From positions 1-64,000 of the forward strand of contig NZ_CAAFUQ010000057.1 of the NCBI RefSeq assembly GCF_900766215.1: a DNA stretch of 64,000 nt, read 5' to 3'. Numbering within the stretch: the first letter of the stretch is position 1; every line of letters starts with the position of its first letter. This document shows, piece after piece, positions 40,062 through 47,924 of the stretch. The position numbers and the translations under genes were made by a program. This DNA comes from an uncultured Finegoldia sp. (GTDB lineage: Bacteria; Bacillota; Clostridia; Tissierellales; Peptoniphilaceae). Below the pieces are notes generated by a model. That model did no database searches. It was not told the origin of the DNA and saw only the letters and a program-made list of their open reading frames with translations.

Positions 40062-41576
40062 TTAATTGGTTTTTAAAATTTTCACAGTGAATGTTTCGTT
40101 TGAATACACTATTTTAATTTTATAATTCATATCTTCAAGTAAGTTTTCGACGATATACATTCCAATTCCTTTAGATTTATTTTTTGTGGATGATACGAAA
40201 GGGTGTGTGATTTTATTTAAAAGATTTTTATCTACAGTTGTAGGATTGTTTGAAATCTCAATAACATCATTAAAATCGCAGCATATGTTTCCTCCGAAAT
40301 CTGTGTATTCTATTGCGTTTTTTAGTAAGTTATCAAAAATTATTCTGAAATGGTCATAATCTACTATGTCGGATTTTTCTCCTTTAATCGTTACTTTCAA
40401 ATTTTTCTCAGCTATTAAATCATGATGATTTTTAACGGATTCTTTCATTATCTCTGATAATTTCAAATTTTCCATTATCGGATTTTCATCAATTTTATTC
40501 ATGAATAATAAATCATCTATTAGAATTTGAATTTGGTATAATTTTTTCCTAAGTTCTGGCAAGTACTTGTCGGTGTCTTCGTATTTTCCTATTTTTTCAA
40601 TCATACTATCATTTAATAAAATAGCAGTTTGAAGAGGTGTCTTCAATTCGTGAGATGTAGATTTGATGAAGATTTCTTTTTTCTTCGTGTTTTTTTCTAA
40701 TATTTTATAATTCTCAGTTAGTGTTTCATACAGTGATTTCAAGTTATTAGAAAGTTCTTCGATCTCATCGTTAGTATGAATTTCCAAATCATATTTGGCG
40801 TTTTTTTGATTTTTGGATACTTTAGTGAAATTATTCATCTTTAGAATTGGTTGTGTTATTGATTTTGAGTAGATTTTATTTAGTAAGAACACTATCATTA
40901 CTATAAGCAAGAAAATCACAGGAAATGCAGAAATCACAGTAGATTTTATATCGGAAATGCTGTTAAATATATAAGGATATATAGAAACATAAGTTCCTTC
41001 AGAATGTTTTGATATTAAAATAAGATTAGTAGCGATAGAATCTTTTGTTTTGGACTCTGCTTTAATTAGTATTGAATTATTCTTTCTTTTAATACTAAAA
41101 GTGTCTTTTGATACATTATTGATATTACTGTAACTATCAATTATAACGTATTTTTCTAGTTCTTTTTTTGCTTCTTTTATTAAAGGGTTTATTAATCTTT
41201 CAGAATTTTTAGAATTTATCTCTTTGAACTCATCGGCTTCAAGAGAGCGTAAAAGATTTTTTATATTTTCATTTTTAATTGTCATACTTAAATTAAATCG
41301 CAGACCTGAAAACACAACTTTATCTTTTCCTTTAGGAATAAAATATGAATACATACCCTCTTTTGCGATTTCATTTAGATTATTGTAATTTTTGTTTTTT
41401 ATAAATGAATCATGAACTGATGATGCAATATTCTCTGCTGATTCTATTTTTTTTTCTAAGTATACATTGGGCATATAAAAAGCCATATAGGAAAATATAA
41501 TAGTACATATCAAGAGAGTGAGGATGATATTATAGAGAAAATTTTTTGATGAAATATTTAATTTAGGCTTCTTCAT
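40062..41576 (-). CDS. Sensor histidine kinase
   Basis: This 504-residue membrane kinase has a first helix at about 14-36 and a large extracellular sensing domain of about 170 residues. The second helix lies near 212-234, followed by a HAMP-like linker (NDEIEELSNNLKSLYETL). The dimerisation H-box STSHELKTPLQTAILL (His near residue 314) and the ATPase boxes DNLLKNAIEYTD and KSKGIGMYIVENLLEDM follow. Its start overlaps the end of the response regulator gene by 14 bases, so the two form a signalling pair co-transcribed with an ABC transporter. The signal is unknown. Confidence 0.92.
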   Translation of the reverse strand: MKKPKLNISSKNFLYNIILTLLICTIIFSYMAFYMPNVYLEKKIESAENIASSVHDSFIKNKNYNNLNEIAKEGMYSYFIPKGKDKVVFSGLRFNLSMTIKNENIKNLLRSLEADEFKEINSKNSERLINPLIKEAKKELEKYVIIDSYSNINNVSKDTFSIKRKNNSILIKAESKTKDSIATNLILISKHSEGTYVSIYPYIFNSISDIKSTVISAFPVIFLLIVMIVFLLNKIYSKSITQPILKMNNFTKVSKNQKNAKYDLEIHTNDEIEELSNNLKSLYETLTENYKILEKNTKKKEIFIKSTSHELKTPLQTAILLNDSMIEKIGKYEDTDKYLPELRKKLYQIQILIDDLLFMNKIDENPIMENLKLSEIMKESVKNHHDLIAEKNLKVTIKGEKSDIVDYDHFRIIFDNLLKNAIEYTDFGGNICCDFNDVIEISNNPTTVDKNLLNKITHPFVSSTKNKSKGIGMYIVENLLEDMNYKIKIVYSNETFTVKILKTN

Positions 41577-42231
41577 TTAACTTATACCCCGCTCCTATAA
41601 CTGTTTTAATAAAGTCTTTGGGTAGTTTTTTCCTCAAATTTTTTATATGGGAATCTATAGTTCTACTGCTTCCATAAAAATCTGTGTTGTAGAGAGAATT
41701 AATGAGATTTTCTCTTGAAAATACTTTTGTTGGATTGTTTAGAAACAACGACATAATTTGAAATTCTGTAACTGTTAATTTCAAATCCATTCCATTGTAT
41801 AATACACGAAAACCTTCTTCATCTAACGATAATCCCGCCTGTGAAGTGTTTTGTGAAAAACTTCTTCTTTTCATTATCATTTCTAGTTTTTTAATCAATA
41901 GTATTGGCTGAACTGGCTTGACAATGTAATCATCACAATACAGATCAAAAGCACTAATTTGAGTATTTAAATCGTCAAGAGCAGTCAGCATCAATACGTT
42001 TGAGTTTGATATAGACGGAGTATTTCGTATAAACCTTAATACATCTATTCCGCTGCTTTCTCCTTCGACCATAATATCTAAGATGATAGCATCAAAACTA
42101 TTACTACTCAAAATTTTAATCGCCTCATCGCCATTTGAACTTTGACACACATCAAATCCAGCTATTTTCATGTATTCGGTTAAAATCTCTCTTATTTGCA
42201 ATTCGTCTTCTAAAAAGAATATTTTTTTCAT
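41563..42231 (-). CDS. OmpR-type response regulator
   Basis: This 222-residue two-domain regulator has an N-terminal receiver with acidic residues in FLEDE, the phosphoacceptor Asp in FDAIILDIMVEG (near residue 53) and the Lys in DYIVKPV near 103. The C-terminal winged helix (from about 128) shows LTVTEFQIMSLFLNNP and SRTIDSHIKNLRKKL. It overlaps the kinase gene by 14 bases and follows the ABC permease gene by 51 bases. It probably controls its own ABC operon, a common arrangement for peptide-resistance modules. Confidence 0.93.
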   Translation of the reverse strand: MKKIFFLEDELQIREILTEYMKIAGFDVCQSSNGDEAIKILSSNSFDAIILDIMVEGESSGIDVLRFIRNTPSISNSNVLMLTALDDLNTQISAFDLYCDDYIVKPVQPILLIKKLEMIMKRRSFSQNTSQAGLSLDEEGFRVLYNGMDLKLTVTEFQIMSLFLNNPTKVFSRENLINSLYNTDFYGSSRTIDSHIKNLRKKLPKDFIKTVIGAGYKLNEEA

Positions 42232-42282
42232 ACCATCACATCCTACAATAATTATATAATAAGTTGATAAAAAATGTAGTTG

Positions 42283-43035
42283 TTAGTTCGATTTGCGTTT
42301 GTTTTTGTAAATAGATATAGTAAATAATACTAATGATAATAAGACTAATACGATTAAAGATTGAAAGAATGAATAGTTTAATTTTGCTCCTTTTGCTACT
42401 TCATTCACATATTCTATAGAAGAAAAGTGACTAATTGGAATTAATTGTGCAATCTTCTTGATTCCTTTTGGCATATCCTCTACTTGAATCCCCATCATTC
42501 CTCCAAGTATCATACTAAAAAAGTATATTCCCATTGAAAGGGAAAAAGAAATAGAGAATTTTTTAAAGAATATACATATAGAATATCCGATAAAAAAAGA
42601 AGCAACAGCAATCAAAGTTACAAATCCTGTGTGTTTTATTATTGATATTAAAGGAATATTAACACCTAAAGCGTATTTCATAACCCCAAAATAAAAAATA
42701 TTACAAACAGTCCAGAATAAATAATAGACTATAAATTTGTATTTTGCCATTGATAAATGATTAATTGAAAACAAGTCTAACCTATCATAGACACCTTCTT
42801 CCAAATCTTTAGCAAATAATGCTGATAATCCAACTAAGAATATAGAAAGTGGGCTTATAATACTAATAGTTAAAACTATGCTTCTTTTTACCTCATCAAT
42901 GAGAGATGCAGGAATATCTTTGAGTCCCGATATTATTAGAAACGACATCAATATTGGAAATACCATTCCGAAAAATAAACCTGCAAAGTTTTGTAAAAGT
43001 AACTTTGTCTCAAATTTAAAAATGTATTTGTTCAT
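42283..43035 (-). CDS. ABC-2 type transporter permease
   Basis: This 250-residue membrane protein with six helices starts MNKYIFKFETKLLLQNFAGLFFGMVFPILM, typical of ABC-2 permeases for drugs, peptides or polysaccharides. A LEEGVYDRLDLFSIN segment forms the cytoplasmic coupling-helix region. It partners with the ATPase whose stop codon shares a base with this start. The response regulator follows. The small size and link with a two-component system resemble lantibiotic/bacteriocin export or immunity transporters, but the substrate is unproven. Confidence 0.88.
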   Translation of the reverse strand: MNKYIFKFETKLLLQNFAGLFFGMVFPILMSFLIISGLKDIPASLIDEVKRSIVLTISIISPLSIFLVGLSALFAKDLEEGVYDRLDLFSINHLSMAKYKFIVYYLFWTVCNIFYFGVMKYALGVNIPLISIIKHTGFVTLIAVASFFIGYSICIFFKKFSISFSLSMGIYFFSMILGGMMGIQVEDMPKGIKKIAQLIPISHFSSIEYVNEVAKGAKLNYSFFQSLIVLVLLSLVLFTISIYKNKRKSN

Positions 43036-43898
43036 TATTTTGCTCCTTCCTTCTTCAATGCATTAAGAACTGTAAGTTCAATAGAATCATTCAAACGTTC
43101 GAATTGTTGATTATTATCCACAAGAGTGGATATCAATTTTTTCTCTGTATTTATATCATTAAATCCTGCAGCTATTTTGTTTTCCATTGCTTCTAATCTT
43201 ATATCTTTTGGTATAAGTGATTCTGTTATGTTGTTTTTTTCGGTTAGAATAACTGAACTTGTACAGTACTTTAAGAACATCTCTCTTTTTTTTCCATAGA
43301 AAAGAACTTTTCCTTCATGTAAATACAACAACTTGTCACAAATATCCTCTAATTCTTGATAATAATGACTAACCATGAGAATTGTTGTTGACTTGTCTTT
43401 GTAGTATTCTACTATTTTTTCCATTAATGATTGTCGACTCACAAAATCTAGCCCTGTTGTTACCTCATCAAATATAGTGACTGGAGAATTTTGCCACATA
43501 ACCAAAATCAAAGTGAGTTTTTGTTTTTCTCCACCAGATAATTTTTTAAATGATTTGTGAAGCAATTTTTCGAAATCGAAATACTTTATTAAATCCATCA
43601 AATTTTCATCTGATTCTATTTTTTTATTAGTAATCATTTGAATAATATCTTTTGTTTTTACCGTTTCTGAATAATTGTTAAACTGCATGTGAACTGCAAT
43701 TTTTTCTTTGGGTATATCGCTTGAAATGCTCCCACTATAATTAACTAATCCCAAAATTGCCTTAATTAACGTGGATTTTCCGGCACCATTTGATCCAATA
43801 ATTCCTATTTTATGAGCATCTTCTAGGACGATTTCATCTTTAATATCAACAGCAATTTTGTCTTTGTATTGAACTTTAACGTTATTTAATTTAATCAT
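43035..43898 (-). CDS. ABC transporter ATP-binding protein
   Basis: This 287-residue ATPase has Walker A IGSNGAGKSTL near residue 34 and a Q-loop near MQFNNYSET. The signature is LSGGEKQKL near 127 and Walker B VTIFDEVTTGLD follows near 147, with the H-loop VSHYYQE. A C-terminal extension of about 70 residues is helical. The ATG at 43898 follows GGAGGAGCTT; the in-frame ATG 18 codons upstream is rejected for lack of a site. It is the first gene of the ABC-two-component operon on the minus strand. Codon use is notably AT-biased across the operon. Confidence 0.92.
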   Translation of the reverse strand: MIKLNNVKVQYKDKIAVDIKDEIVLEDAHKIGIIGSNGAGKSTLIKAILGLVNYSGSISSDIPKEKIAVHMQFNNYSETVKTKDIIQMITNKKIESDENLMDLIKYFDFEKLLHKSFKKLSGGEKQKLTLILVMWQNSPVTIFDEVTTGLDFVSRQSLMEKIVEYYKDKSTTILMVSHYYQELEDICDKLLYLHEGKVLFYGKKREMFLKYCTSSVILTEKNNITESLIPKDIRLEAMENKIAAGFNDINTEKKLISTLVDNNQQFERLNDSIELTVLNALKKEGAK

Positions 43899-44003
43899 AA
43901 GCTCCTCCTTGTTATCTATATAATAAAATGCTGGTGTGGATTTAAAGTGCATTTGGTATATAATTTAGGTAAATTATTATGATAAAATTAATTGAGGTGA
44001 AAA

Positions 44004-44501
44004 ATGAAAGGATATTTTGCATCACATTTCTTCAACGACGCTATGTTTCGTTGGACTGAAGATTTGGCGAGATTTATAGAGAAAGAAGTGGACATTGATT
44101 TGTATGTGCCACAACGAAATGATTCGATAAACAACAAAAAAGACAATGATGCTACAATTACAGACATCGACATCGCAAGAAATGACATGGCGAAGCTAAG
44201 AGAAGCAGACGTTTTGATAGCATGCCTTGATGGATTGTCGATTGACGATGGTGTTGCAGGAGAAATCATGGCTTTTTCTGTGATGAAAGATTACGAAGAA
44301 GAATACAAATTGACTGACAAGAAAAGAATTATCATCGGATTTGTCACAGACATGAGATATTTGGGAACTGGAGAGAACAAATTATACAGAAACCAAATGA
44401 TAATCGGTCAAGTTAAAGACAAGGGATATTTCATCGTTGGATATCCAAATACAGACGATTACAAGAAAGAAATCGTGAATATTATTAAAAGAGAATATTA
44501 G
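44004..44501 (+). CDS. Nucleoside 2-deoxyribosyltransferase family protein
   Basis: This 165-residue protein of the nucleoside deoxyribosyltransferase family exchanges bases between 2'-deoxynucleosides. The opening KGYFASHFFNDAMFRWTEDLARFIEKE is followed by the family's ADVLIACLDGLSIDDGVAGEIMAF, where Asp and the later Glu in the GTAxE-like segment act in catalysis. The IIGFVTDMRYLGTGENKLYRNQMI block is also typical. GAGGTGAAAA is the ribosome binding site. It is divergent from the ABC operon and has its own terminator. Confidence 0.88.
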   Translation: MKGYFASHFFNDAMFRWTEDLARFIEKEVDIDLYVPQRNDSINNKKDNDATITDIDIARNDMAKLREADVLIACLDGLSIDDGVAGEIMAFSVMKDYEEEYKLTDKKRIIIGFVTDMRYLGTGENKLYRNQMIIGQVKDKGYFIVGYPNTDDYKKEIVNIIKREY

Positions 44502-44507
44502 AAAAAT

Positions 44508-44532
44508 CTAGCTAGAAATAGCTAGTTTTTTT
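44508..44532 (+). terminator. Terminator after the deoxyribosyltransferase gene
   Basis: CTAGCT (44508-44513) and AGCTAG (44520-44525) pair around AGAAAT, followed by seven T residues. Confidence 0.85.
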
Positions 44533-44533
44533 A

Positions 44534-44560
44534 TTGACAAATCATGGGAAAAACTATACT
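44534..44560 (+). promoter_or_regulatory. Promoter of the secreted protein/membrane protein pair
   Basis: TTGACA (44534-44539) is followed 15 bases later by TATACT (44555-44560). A second -10-like TATATA begins at 44560. The spacing is not ideal, so the exact -10 is uncertain. Confidence 0.55.
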
Positions 44561-44615
44561 ATATAAGTGATAAGAATATTCGATATCAATAAAGAATAAA
44601 AAAGGAGTGCAATTT

Positions 44616-45245
44616 ATGCATAAGAAAAAAATATTAGCAATAATTACCCTTACTTCTTTGATTATGGGAAGTTTTGGTGAATGTACATTAGCATCTAATA
44701 ATTACAATTATTCTAATACTAAAGTAAAAGTGGAAGAGATTAATGATAATAAATTTATTATTAATTCTGAAAAAACTGAAGAAGTATTAACCATAAGGGA
44801 AAATGATTTAGAAAAGAAGATAGAAATAAAAGATACAAAAACAGGAAGAACAGAATATATTATTTACAATAAACAAGATGACTCTGTATATTCATCATAT
44901 ACTGGGAATACCATATATGATAGTTCCATAAGTTTTTTTAAATCAGATATTTCGTACAGTGTAAAATATGTTTCATTTGCAAAAATGAAAGAGACTTTAG
45001 GAAATACAGCAACTGCAGGAAGTGTTTTAGGTCTAGTTATTGCTTTAGTTCCAGGAGGACAAGCTGTTGGAGGATTAATAGGCAATATTTCAACTTTAAT
45101 GGGTGCTGCAGCATTTCCTATACCAAATGACTCGAAACATGGTTTAAAGTTTACTATTAAGACAACAAAAATGTATAGATGGAGATTAGGTAAACGACAT
45201 GTTTATAAAAGAATGCATGATATCACATCAGTAAGAAGGTATTAA
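44616..45245 (+). CDS. Secreted protein with Gly/Ala-rich hydrophobic segment, bacteriocin-like candidate
   Basis: This 209-residue protein has a signal peptide (MHKKKILAIITLTSLIMGSF, ending near TLAS). The mature N-terminal half is hydrophilic (NDNKFIINSEKTEEVL, TGRTEYIIYNKQDDS). A glycine-rich hydrophobic segment follows (AGSVLGLVIALVPGGQAVGG, about residues 133-165), then a basic C-terminus (RWRLGKRHVYKRMHDITSVRRY). A hydrophobic Gly-rich stretch in a secreted protein, with a coupled small membrane protein behind it (one-base TAATG overlap), resembles large bacteriocins and their immunity proteins. An in-frame GTG at 44607 overlaps the AAGGAG site and is rejected. Strong AT bias suggests acquisition. 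Function is inference. Confidence 0.7.
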   Translation: MHKKKILAIITLTSLIMGSFGECTLASNNYNYSNTKVKVEEINDNKFIINSEKTEEVLTIRENDLEKKIEIKDTKTGRTEYIIYNKQDDSVYSSYTGNTIYDSSISFFKSDISYSVKYVSFAKMKETLGNTATAGSVLGLVIALVPGGQAVGGLIGNISTLMGAAAFPIPNDSKHGLKFTIKTTKMYRWRLGKRHVYKRMHDITSVRRY

Positions 45246-45484
45246 TGAGAAGAAAGTACTTATCTGCAATATGCAAATTAATTTATTTAATAACAGTAAT
45301 TTTAATATTTATAGTTAACAAGAGAAATATTCAATTACCAAAAATCACATTGATTCTTTTAGTGGGAATAAATATGTTTAGCTTTGCCGCAAATATATTT
45401 TTATCGGAAATATCAAAAAAGTTAAAAATTGGTATAATTTTGTCTTTGGTAATTTTTTACGTAATTTTCTTAATTTTAATATGA
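45245..45484 (+). CDS. Small membrane protein, possible immunity partner
   Basis: This 79-residue protein starts MRRKYLSAICKLI. It appears to have three hydrophobic stretches (about 7-22, 30-50 and 57-79), separated by basic turns (NKRNIQL, SEISKKLK). Its ATG shares a base with the stop of the secreted-protein gene, and no independent ribosome binding site is visible, so expression is coupled. A short basic multi-helix membrane protein directly behind a secreted Gly-rich protein is the usual layout of a bacteriocin immunity protein, though no homology is recognised. Confidence 0.65.
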   Translation: MRRKYLSAICKLIYLITVILIFIVNKRNIQLPKITLILLVGINMFSFAANIFLSEISKKLKIGIILSLVIFYVIFLILI

Positions 45485-45523
45485 TTTAATAGCAAATTGA
45501 AATATTCTTATCGTAACATAGCG

Positions 45524-45567
45524 AAGTTCTCATTGGATTTTGGTAGAGATTTGGTGAGGACTTTTTT
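45524..45567 (+). terminator. Terminator of the secreted/membrane protein pair
   Basis: AAGTTCTCA (45524-45532) pairs with TGAGGACTT (45555-45563), with one G-T pair and a 22-nt loop, and T residues follow. Confidence 0.75.
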
Positions 45568-45677
45568 GTTGGTATTAGAATTAGATATAACTTGGTGTAT
45601 AATATAAATGAAAGAATAATCCAAAATAACAAATTGGATAAATTACGGATTTTACACTATTTTTAAATGTGGGAATA

Positions 45678-45686
45678 TGGTATAAT
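45678..45686 (+). promoter_or_regulatory. purA: Extended -10 promoter of purA
   Basis: TGGTATAAT is a full extended -10 element 66 bases before the purA start. A -35 box is not evident. Confidence 0.65.
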
Positions 45687-45751
45687 TAGTAGTTGTGATT
45701 TGTAGTTAACTTAACAGTTAAATGAATCTAATAATTTGAAAGGAAGTTGTT

Positions 45752-47008
45752 ATGAATAAATTAGCGATAATTGGTGCACAATGGGGAGACGAAGGTAAGG
45801 GAAAGGTTGTAAATTACTTTTCCAAATTTAATGATATTATTGTAAGATCTTCAGGTGGAGCCAACGCAGGACATACTATTTATTTTAAAGACAAAAAGTA
45901 CGTACATCATTTACTACCATCAATAACTTTTGACACAGATTCTAAGGGATTCTTGGCAAAAGGAATGGTAATCGAATTAGAACAAATGATTGAAGAGTTG
46001 AAAGTTTTGGAAGCTGATTTTCCAGGAATTTCCAAGAGATTCATGGTCGATGTAGAAACATTTATCGTTCTACCTTACCATAAAGAAGAAGATGGATTGT
46101 TGGAATCTATGAGAAAAAATCCTATCGGAACTACAAAAAGAGGTATAGGACCTGCTTATCAAGACAAAGCTGCTAGACAAAACGTTAGAATTATTGATTT
46201 GTTTGACGATGAATTGTTAAGAGAACGCGTTGAAGAAATAGTTTATTTGAAAAACAACATCTACGAAGGCAAAATGCACATCGATGTCGATGAAACAGTA
46301 AATTATTTGCTTGACAAATTCGACCAATTATTAAAATTGGGCGTTACATTCACATCAGCATCTGAAATCGAAGATGAAATCAAAAACAAAAAAGTTCTTT
46401 TCGAAGGTGCACAAGGAATCATGCTTGACTTAGACTCAGGAACATACCCATACGTTACATCAAGCACAACAACTGCTTACAGCGCATCAGCAGCAGATGT
46501 TACATTGACTGATGATGACACAATCATGGGAGTTGTAAAAGCATACACATCCAGAGTTGGAGAAGGAGAATTCCCAACAGAATTGTTCGATGAAGATGCT
46601 GACAAGCTTAGAAAATTAGGCAACGAATTCGGAGCTACAACTGGAAGAAACAGACGTGTAGGCTGGATTGACCTTGCACAACTTCGTTATGCAATCAAAA
46701 AAAGCAAAATCAACTCAATTGTCATGACAAAAGCAGACGTATTAAACGGATACGACAAAGTAAAAGTATGCGTTGGATATGAAATTGATGGAGTTGAACA
46801 AAAAATGCCATTCATTTCTAATGATTTCAAAAAAGCAAAACCAATCTACAAAGAATTTGACGGTTGGAATGATGTGTTCGAAGTAAACTTCTTGAAATAC
46901 ATGACATTTATCGAAAAAGAATTAGATACAGAAATCTCTTACGTTTCTTATGGTCCAAAAACAGAAGAAATTATGGAAAAAAGAGATTTCATTATGAATA
47001 TAAAATAG
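45752..47008 (+). CDS. purA: Adenylosuccinate synthetase
   Basis: This 418-residue cytoplasmic enzyme joins IMP and aspartate with GTP to make adenylosuccinate, the first committed AMP step. The start IGAQWGDEGKGKVVNYFS is the GTP-binding P-loop, with GANAGHTI behind it. Further family blocks are PIGTTKRGIGPAYQDKAAR, LFEGAQGIMLDLDSGTYPYVTSS and TTGRNRRVGWID, the last binding aspartate. GAAAGGAAGTTGTT precedes the ATG. It is monocistronic with its own promoter and a strong terminator. No other purine genes are in the window. Confidence 0.97.
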   Translation: MNKLAIIGAQWGDEGKGKVVNYFSKFNDIIVRSSGGANAGHTIYFKDKKYVHHLLPSITFDTDSKGFLAKGMVIELEQMIEELKVLEADFPGISKRFMVDVETFIVLPYHKEEDGLLESMRKNPIGTTKRGIGPAYQDKAARQNVRIIDLFDDELLRERVEEIVYLKNNIYEGKMHIDVDETVNYLLDKFDQLLKLGVTFTSASEIEDEIKNKKVLFEGAQGIMLDLDSGTYPYVTSSTTTAYSASAADVTLTDDDTIMGVVKAYTSRVGEGEFPTELFDEDADKLRKLGNEFGATTGRNRRVGWIDLAQLRYAIKKSKINSIVMTKADVLNGYDKVKVCVGYEIDGVEQKMPFISNDFKKAKPIYKEFDGWNDVFEVNFLKYMTFIEKELDTEISYVSYGPKTEEIMEKRDFIMNIK

Positions 47009-47022
47009 AATTTAAATAAATT

Positions 47023-47054
47023 ATTCCGTGAGATTATTTTCACGGAATTTTTTT
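47023..47054 (+). terminator. Terminator of purA
   Basis: ATTCCGTGA (47023-47031) and TCACGGAAT (47040-47048) pair perfectly, followed by seven T residues. From here to the operators the gap is extremely AT-rich and has no gene. Confidence 0.9.
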
Positions 47055-47240
47055 GCCCAATTTTACAATTAACACACGATAAAAAACGAAAAAATTTTTC
47101 GAAAAAATGTTAAAATTTTTCAAAAAAATCATTTTTGTGAAACTGAAAACCATCGAACAAAAACAAAATTCACAAAACAAATGTTGAATTATCAACGTTT
47201 AAAAGTAAAAAAATAAAAATAAAAAAATTTAAGAAAAATG

Positions 47241-47300
47241 TTGAACATGGTTCAAAAAAGTGGTACAATATAAAACGTCGAAAGAAATGAACGATGTTCA
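47241..47300 (+). promoter_or_regulatory. Promoter with two palindromic operators of the TetR-MMPL operon
   Basis: TTGAAC (47241-47246) and TACAAT (47264-47269) form a 17-base-spaced promoter with TGG extended -10. The palindrome TTGAAC-ATG-GTTCAA (47241-47255) covers the -35 box. A second, TGAAC-GAT-GTTCA (47288-47300), lies after the start site, just before the ribosome binding site. They are likely autoregulatory operators for the TetR protein encoded directly downstream. Confidence 0.75.
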
Positions 47301-47321
47301 ATGAAGGAAAGGAGGTTAATT

Positions 47322-47912
47322 GTGTCTTATTTGGATGAAAAGAAAAAGGATACTAAATTAAAAATATCCCAATCTGCGATTAAGATGTTTGAAAAAAAAG
47401 GAGTCGACAAGACGACTATCAGAGATATTATGAGTAACACTGATTTGGGTTTGGGAACTTTTTATTCGTATTTTAAGGATAAGGATGATTTGAAGGAACA
47501 AATAGTCCTGTCAAAGGTTACGGATTTGGTTGTAGAGACTGAGAAAAAGTGCGACCAAGAGGATCACGTTGAAAGATTTATTAGTTTTTTGAATTATATT
47601 ATTGATTATTACATTGCGAATCCTTTTGAGTTTGAACTTGTTGCGAGCAATCTGAACTGGGCGTTGTATGCCAGGGTCGAAAATGACAAGAGGTTTGCTG
47701 AAACAGACACTACACTGAAATACATTTTAAACAAGTATTCACAGTTGTTTTCTAAGGAATATTCCGATTCACAAAAACTGTATATTCTGTCTTTGACTAT
47801 CGAAACTGTGATTTCGACTTGTAAGCTTGCAATCAGAAATGATTCTATTTTATCGATTGATGAAATGAAGTCTGTTTTGGTTGAGGTGATTAAACAAATT
47901 TTAAATAGATAA
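47322..47912 (+). CDS. TetR family repressor of the MMPL export operon
   Basis: This 196-residue TetR-type regulator has its helix-turn-helix at about residues 10-55 (KISQSAIKMFEKKGVDKTTI, GLGTFYSYFKDKDDLKEQIV). The C-terminal ligand domain has the aromatic start ERFISFLNYIIDYYI. The in-frame ATG at 47301 precedes the AAAGGAGG site, so the GTG at 47322, 6 bases after it, is the better start. Two GAAC-type palindromes flank its start site. It begins an operon with a membrane transporter and a secreted heptad-repeat protein. Confidence 0.88.
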   Translation: MSYLDEKKKDTKLKISQSAIKMFEKKGVDKTTIRDIMSNTDLGLGTFYSYFKDKDDLKEQIVLSKVTDLVVETEKKCDQEDHVERFISFLNYIIDYYIANPFEFELVASNLNWALYARVENDKRFAETDTTLKYILNKYSQLFSKEYSDSQKLYILSLTIETVISTCKLAIRNDSILSIDEMKSVLVEVIKQILNR

Positions 47913-47924
47913 GGGTGATTTTAC

